Made by a program: the position numbers and the translations under genes
Assembly (NCBI GenBank): GCA_021204025.1
Contig: JAJQAC010000014.1
Location: 58,187-122,186, forward strand
Length of the DNA stretch: 64,000 bases
Reading direction: 5' to 3'
Source: Clostridiales bacterium
GTDB taxonomy: Bacteria; Bacillota; Clostridia; Lachnospirales; Lachnospiraceae
In this document: positions 60,869 through 64,000 of the stretch, piece by piece
Layout of the letters: each line of letters opens with the position of its first letter
Position numbering within the stretch: position 1 is the first letter of the stretch
The notes under the pieces: generated by a model
The model's database searches: none
Seen by the model: only the letters and a program-made list of their open reading frames with translations
Told to the model about the DNA's origin: nothing

Positions 60869-61372
60869 ATGAGAAGCAACGACACAACCAGAAAACTGGC
60901 TCTCGCCGGAGTTCTGACAGCGGTAGCTGTCGCCGGAAGTCTGCTCAGCTTTCCCGTAGCGGGGAGCAAATGCGCCCCAATCCAGCATATGGTCAATCTG
61001 TTCGCCGCAGTAACACTCGGCCCGTGGTGGGGATTTGCCATCGCATTCTGTGCGAGCCTGCTGCGTAATCTGATGGGACTCGGCAGCCTGATGGCTTTCC
61101 CCGGCAGTATGCTCGGCGCGCTTTGCTGCGGCCTTGTCTACGCCGCCACAAAAAAGATCGGACCGACCTGCTTTGCGGAAGCATTCGGCACCGGCGTCCT
61201 GGGAGGTCTTGCGGCATATCCGGTCGCTCGATTCCTGATGGGCATCCACCCGGCCGGGATATTTGTCTATATCATCCCATTCCTGATTTCCACTGTTGCC
61301 GGAAGCATCCTGGCGTTTGTACTGCTGGGGATTCTGGAAAAGGGCGGGACCTTAAATCATATCCGTGGATAA
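60869..61372 (+). CDS. thiW: ThiW, substrate-binding S component of an ECF thiazole transporter
   Basis: A 167-residue membrane protein with about five helices. The family pattern is clear: LALAGVLTAVAVAGSLLSFP, SKCAPIQHMVNLFAAVTLGPWWG, and SLLRNLMGLGSLMAFPGSMLGALCCGL. ThiW is predicted to take up the thiazole precursor of thiamine with the shared ECF energising module, which is not in this window. The start MRSNDTTRK has an AAGGAG site about 12 bases upstream, a little far. It is the first gene after the TPP riboswitch, which supports the call. Confidence 0.93.
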   Translation: MRSNDTTRKLALAGVLTAVAVAGSLLSFPVAGSKCAPIQHMVNLFAAVTLGPWWGFAIAFCASLLRNLMGLGSLMAFPGSMLGALCCGLVYAATKKIGPTCFAEAFGTGVLGGLAAYPVARFLMGIHPAGIFVYIIPFLISTVAGSILAFVLLGILEKGGTLNHIRG

Positions 61373-61407
61373 ACAAACAGTATCCAATACTTTTTGGCGA
61401 AACGGCC

Positions 61408-61440
61408 GTCCCTGAGAGGAAATTATATCCTCTCGGGGAC
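61408..61440. repeat. Family 3 hairpin between thiW and thiD
   Basis: GTCCCTGAGAGGA pairs with TCCTCTCGGGGAC (13-base arms, one G-T, 7-base loop) and is followed by TACG. It is close in sequence to the hairpins at 2419 and 44438. It could separate thiW from thiD-thiC expression. Confidence 0.7.
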
Positions 61441-61551
61441 TACGTTACTGGTTCATCTATCTTATTTGTCAACGGACACTTGTACAATGGCGGATTGGGG
61501 GCACCACCTTCCGCCGGCTGTTATAACATTATGATTCACAGGAGGATTTCC

Positions 61552-62352
61552 ATGAAAACAGCTTTAACAATCGCCGGAAGTGATTCCAGCGGAGGCGCCG
61601 GCATCCAGGCAGATATTAAGACGATGACCGCTCATGGAGTTTATGCCATGAGTGCGATCGCCGCACTGACTGCCCAGAATACAACCGGCGTTTATGATAT
61701 CATGGAGGTGACACCGGAGTTTCTGGCCAGGCAGCTGGACTGCATTTTTACCGATATTTATCCTGACGCGGTAAAAATCGGAATGTTATCTTCCAGAGAA
61801 ATCATGAAAACCACAGCGGATAAGCTCCGCTCCTATCAGGCAAAACACATCGTCCTTGATCCGGTTATGGTAGCGACCAGCGGCTCCCGGCTGATGCGGG
61901 AGGACGCGGCGGAAACCATGATTGCCGAACTGTTCCCGCTCGCGGAAGTGATCACGCCCAATATCCCGGAAACGGAAATCCTCTCCGGGATAGCGATCCA
62001 CGACGCTGCGGATATGGAAAAAGCCGCCTCACTCCTGTACGAACGCTGTCACTGTGCCGTACTCTGTAAGGGCGGACACCGGGTCAATGACGCTAACGAT
62101 CTGCTGTTTGCCGACGGTCAGGCGATCTGGCTGAGAGGACGCCGCATCGACAATCCCAATACACATGGGACCGGCTGCACGCTTTCCAGCGCAATTGCCA
62201 GCAACCTGGCGCTTGGCGTCGATCTGGTAACAGCTGTACGAAATGCCAAGGAGTATCTCTCCGGTGCGCTCGAAGCACAGCTAAATCTCGGACAAGGTTC
62301 CGGGCCATTGAATCATGCCTACGCGATCCGGCCATCTCTTTTCATAAAATAA
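61552..62352 (+). CDS. thiD: Bifunctional hydroxymethylpyrimidine kinase/phosphomethylpyrimidine kinase
   Basis: Phosphorylates HMP and HMP-P in thiamine synthesis. The 266-residue ribokinase-fold protein begins MKTALTIAGSDSSGGAGIQADIKTM, continues ALTAQNTTGVYDI, DIYPDAVKIGMLSS, LDPVMVATSGSRLM and VITPNIPETEILSG, and ends with the catalytic NTHGTGCTLSSAIASNLALG. The ATG has AGGAGG 7 bases upstream; the longer open frame before it overlaps thiW and is not coding. Confidence 0.95.
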   Translation: MKTALTIAGSDSSGGAGIQADIKTMTAHGVYAMSAIAALTAQNTTGVYDIMEVTPEFLARQLDCIFTDIYPDAVKIGMLSSREIMKTTADKLRSYQAKHIVLDPVMVATSGSRLMREDAAETMIAELFPLAEVITPNIPETEILSGIAIHDAADMEKAASLLYERCHCAVLCKGGHRVNDANDLLFADGQAIWLRGRRIDNPNTHGTGCTLSSAIASNLALGVDLVTAVRNAKEYLSGALEAQLNLGQGSGPLNHAYAIRPSLFIK

Positions 62353-62367
62353 ACAAAAGTGTCACAA

Positions 62368-62447
62368 TTGAGCAACAACCGGAACGGAGCGCAGACCATG
62401 TTCAACATCAGCCGGAACATCTCCCTGCACGCCCCTGTGCATCTATA
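62368..62447. repeat. Partial family 1 repeat g between thiD and thiC
   Basis: GAGCAACAACCGGAACGGAGC, GCAGACCATG and CCCCTGTGCAT match the right-hand part of the long copies at 11839 and 24564; the left hairpin is missing. Confidence 0.5.
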
Positions 62448-62533
62448 ACAAACCCGGATATCGTCTTGCCTGTTCTGTGTCAATCCGAATGCAAAGCGAG
62501 ACATTTCTACAAAACCATATGGAGGATAACACA

Positions 62534-63844
62534 ATGGAATCTTACACCACACAAATGGACGCCGCAAGAAAGGGCATCCTTACCCCACAGATGAAAATCG
62601 TCGCCGAAAAAGAACATATGCCGGAATCTCAGCTCATGAAGCTGGTCTCCGAGGGTAAAGTCGCTATCTGTGCCAACAAACACCATACGTGTCTCAACCC
62701 TGAGGGCGTCGGAAGCATGCTCCGCACCAAGATTAACGTAAATCTGGGAGTGTCCCGCGACTGCAAGGATTATAATATCGAAATGGAAAAGGTTATGAGC
62801 GCAGTTAATATGGGCGCGGAGGCGATCATGGATCTCTCCAGTCACGGAGACACACAGCCGTTTCGCCGTAAGCTGACCCATGAATGCCCTGCCATGATCG
62901 GCACAGTTCCGGTCTACGACAGCGTCATCCACTATCAGCGGGATCTTTCCACTCTGACGGCTCAGGATTTCATCGATGTCGTACGGATGCATGCGGAAGA
63001 CGGCGTAGATTTCGTCACGCTGCACTGTGGTATCACGCGCAAAACCATCGATCAGATCCGCCGTCATAAGAGAAAAATGAACATTGTCAGCCGCGGCGGC
63101 AGTCTGGTATTTGCCTGGATGAGCATGACCGGTGAGGAAAATCCTTTTTACGAATATTTTGACGAGATCCTGGATATCTGCGAAGAACATGACGTTACGA
63201 TCTCATTAGGCGACGCCTGCCGTCCGGGTTGTCTGGCCGACGCCACCGACGTCTGCCAGATCGAAGAACTGGTGCGCCTGGGCGAACTGACCAAACGCGC
63301 CTGGGATCACAATGTTCAGGTCATGGTCGAAGGCCCCGGCCATGTGCCGTTAGACCAGATTGCCGCCAATATGCAGGTACAGAAAACCATCTGCATGGGC
63401 GCCCCCTTCTATGTCCTTGGTCCGCTGGTAACGGATATCGCTCCCGGTTATGACCATATTACATCCGCCATTGGCGGTGCGGTAGCGGCCATGAACGGCG
63501 CGGCATTTCTCTGCTATGTAACCCCGGCGGAGCATCTCGCCCTGCCAAATGTTGACGATGTCAAACAGGGCATTATCGCCTCGAAAATCGCCGCTCACGC
63601 CGCTGATATCGCCAAAGGCATCCCCGGCGCACGGGACATTGACGATAAAATGGCGGACGCGCGCCGCGCACTCGACTGGGACGCACAGTTTGCCTGCGCG
63701 CTCGATCCCGAGACCGCCAAAGCAATCCGCGACAGCCGTAAGCCGGAGGACGACCACAGCGACACCTGCAGTATGTGCGGCAAGTTCTGTGCCGTCCGCA
63801 GTATGAATAAGGCGCTTGCCGGCGAATATATCGATATCCTGTAA
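62534..63844 (+). CDS. thiC: Phosphomethylpyrimidine synthase ThiC
   Basis: Radical SAM enzyme that converts AIR into HMP-P. The 436-residue protein has [69 protein letters not shown] and [13 protein letters not shown]. The C-terminal cluster site is CSMCGKFC, that is CX2CX3C rather than the CX2CX4C of enterobacterial ThiC; the shorter spacing is found in Firmicutes as far as I recall. The start [14 protein letters not shown] has GGAGG 8 bases upstream. Last gene of the thi operon, followed by a strong terminator. Confidence 0.96.
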   Translation: MESYTTQMDAARKGILTPQMKIVAEKEHMPESQLMKLVSEGKVAICANKHHTCLNPEGVGSMLRTKINVNLGVSRDCKDYNIEMEKVMSAVNMGAEAIMDLSSHGDTQPFRRKLTHECPAMIGTVPVYDSVIHYQRDLSTLTAQDFIDVVRMHAEDGVDFVTLHCGITRKTIDQIRRHKRKMNIVSRGGSLVFAWMSMTGEENPFYEYFDEILDICEEHDVTISLGDACRPGCLADATDVCQIEELVRLGELTKRAWDHNVQVMVEGPGHVPLDQIAANMQVQKTICMGAPFYVLGPLVTDIAPGYDHITSAIGGAVAAMNGAAFLCYVTPAEHLALPNVDDVKQGIIASKIAAHAADIAKGIPGARDIDDKMADARRALDWDAQFACALDPETAKAIRDSRKPEDDHSDTCSMCGKFCAVRSMNKALAGEYIDIL

Positions 63845-63888
63845 TGTAAAAACTTTCTTTTGTGTCTATCCGCGGAAACCGGAATGCA

Positions 63889-63945
63889 GAAATCGAGTAT
63901 GAAGTGATTTTTCCTTTCATACTCGATTTCACAATTTATTATTGG
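63889..63945 (+). terminator. Terminator after thiC
   Basis: GAAATCGAGTATGAA and TTCATACTCGATTTC are perfect 15-base arms with a 12-base loop, followed by ACAATTTATTATT. The stem shares CGAGTATGA with the family 1 repeat hairpin. The remaining bases to the window end show nothing recognisable. Confidence 0.75.
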
Positions 63946-64000
63946 TCTAAGGAAACGCTGAAAAATAGTACTTTCAACTCAACTAACCATCCATGTGGAT

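Noticed and set aside
1..64000. tRNA or rRNA genes
   Set aside because: No tRNA-like cloverleaf with the TTC-loop consensus or rRNA-like conserved stretches were noticed in the intergenic regions.

Overview
The window looks like a chromosomal segment from a spore-forming member of the Clostridia, most likely Lachnospiraceae. The evidence is gene content: Spo0A, a SCIFF peptide with its radical-SAM maturase, a DUF3793-flavodoxin pair, DUF5684- and DUF6142-type membrane proteins, a short archaeal/eukaryote-like ProS, ThiW, and a glutamine synthetase next to an ANTAR regulator. No rRNA, tRNA, CRISPR array or recognisable transposase was seen. Most genes lie on the minus strand. Genus cannot be fixed from the sequence alone.

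Layout. 1-6.4 kb: an O-antigen-ligase-like membrane protein cut by the window edge, then (minus strand) scfA (SCIFF)-scfB-secDF-tgt-yajC, a secretion and tRNA-queuosine block. 6.4-9.2 kb: cca and proS. 9.3-14.7 kb: accessory and envelope genes (orphan HicB, DUF5684, DUF3793+flavodoxin, a GT51 transglycosylase, a split ThrE-type exporter, a DivIC/FtsL-like protein). 15-20 kb: mscS, then a duplicated and damaged NMT1/THI5-like binding-protein locus holding an AbrB-PIN toxin-antitoxin pair and a DUF4143 ATPase. 20-24 kb: D,D-carboxypeptidase, polysaccharide-deacetylase-like protein, amidase. 24-30 kb: Lrp regulator, dapF, ANTAR regulator and glnA, a lipoprotein, a Kdp-like two-component system. 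30-34 kb: glycolysis (gap-pgk-tpiA). 34-44 kb: Na/Pi cotransporter, PHP phosphatase, M14 carboxypeptidase, rpsO-pnp, LytTR regulator, PAP2-like protein, glgA, spo0A. 44.6-49.5 kb: purE-purM-purN-purD and a PurF homologue lacking the N-terminal cysteine. 49.5-56.8 kb: cell-wall-binding protein with an acidic tail, M29 aminopeptidase, small membrane proteins, VanZ, pyrF-pyrK-pyrD-pyrE. 57-60 kb: tandem GNAT, RelQ-like synthetase, MATE exporter. 60.4-63.9 kb: a thiamine operon (TPP riboswitch, thiW-thiD-thiC).

Several genes can be tied to control elements by direct reading: sigma-A type promoters with 17-18 bp spacers (scfA, proS, mscS, the AbrB-PIN pair, glnA, gap, rpsO, spo0A, pyrF, relQ-like, thi), a Spo0A box upstream of spo0A, a structured rpsO leader, and an intrinsic terminator between scfA and scfB.

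The most unusual layer is intergenic. At least three families of palindromic dispersed repeats recur through the window. Family 1 (about 85-190 bp) always lies in the same orientation just downstream of a minus-strand gene. Family 2 (about 100 bp, three hairpins) includes a tandem pair between the thi promoter and its riboswitch. Family 3 is a 30-37 bp hairpin whose right side ends in ACTA. The second highlight is the duplicated binding-protein locus. Its two damaged copies share a 282-bp stretch that is identical between sharply diverged flanks, as expected from gene conversion.
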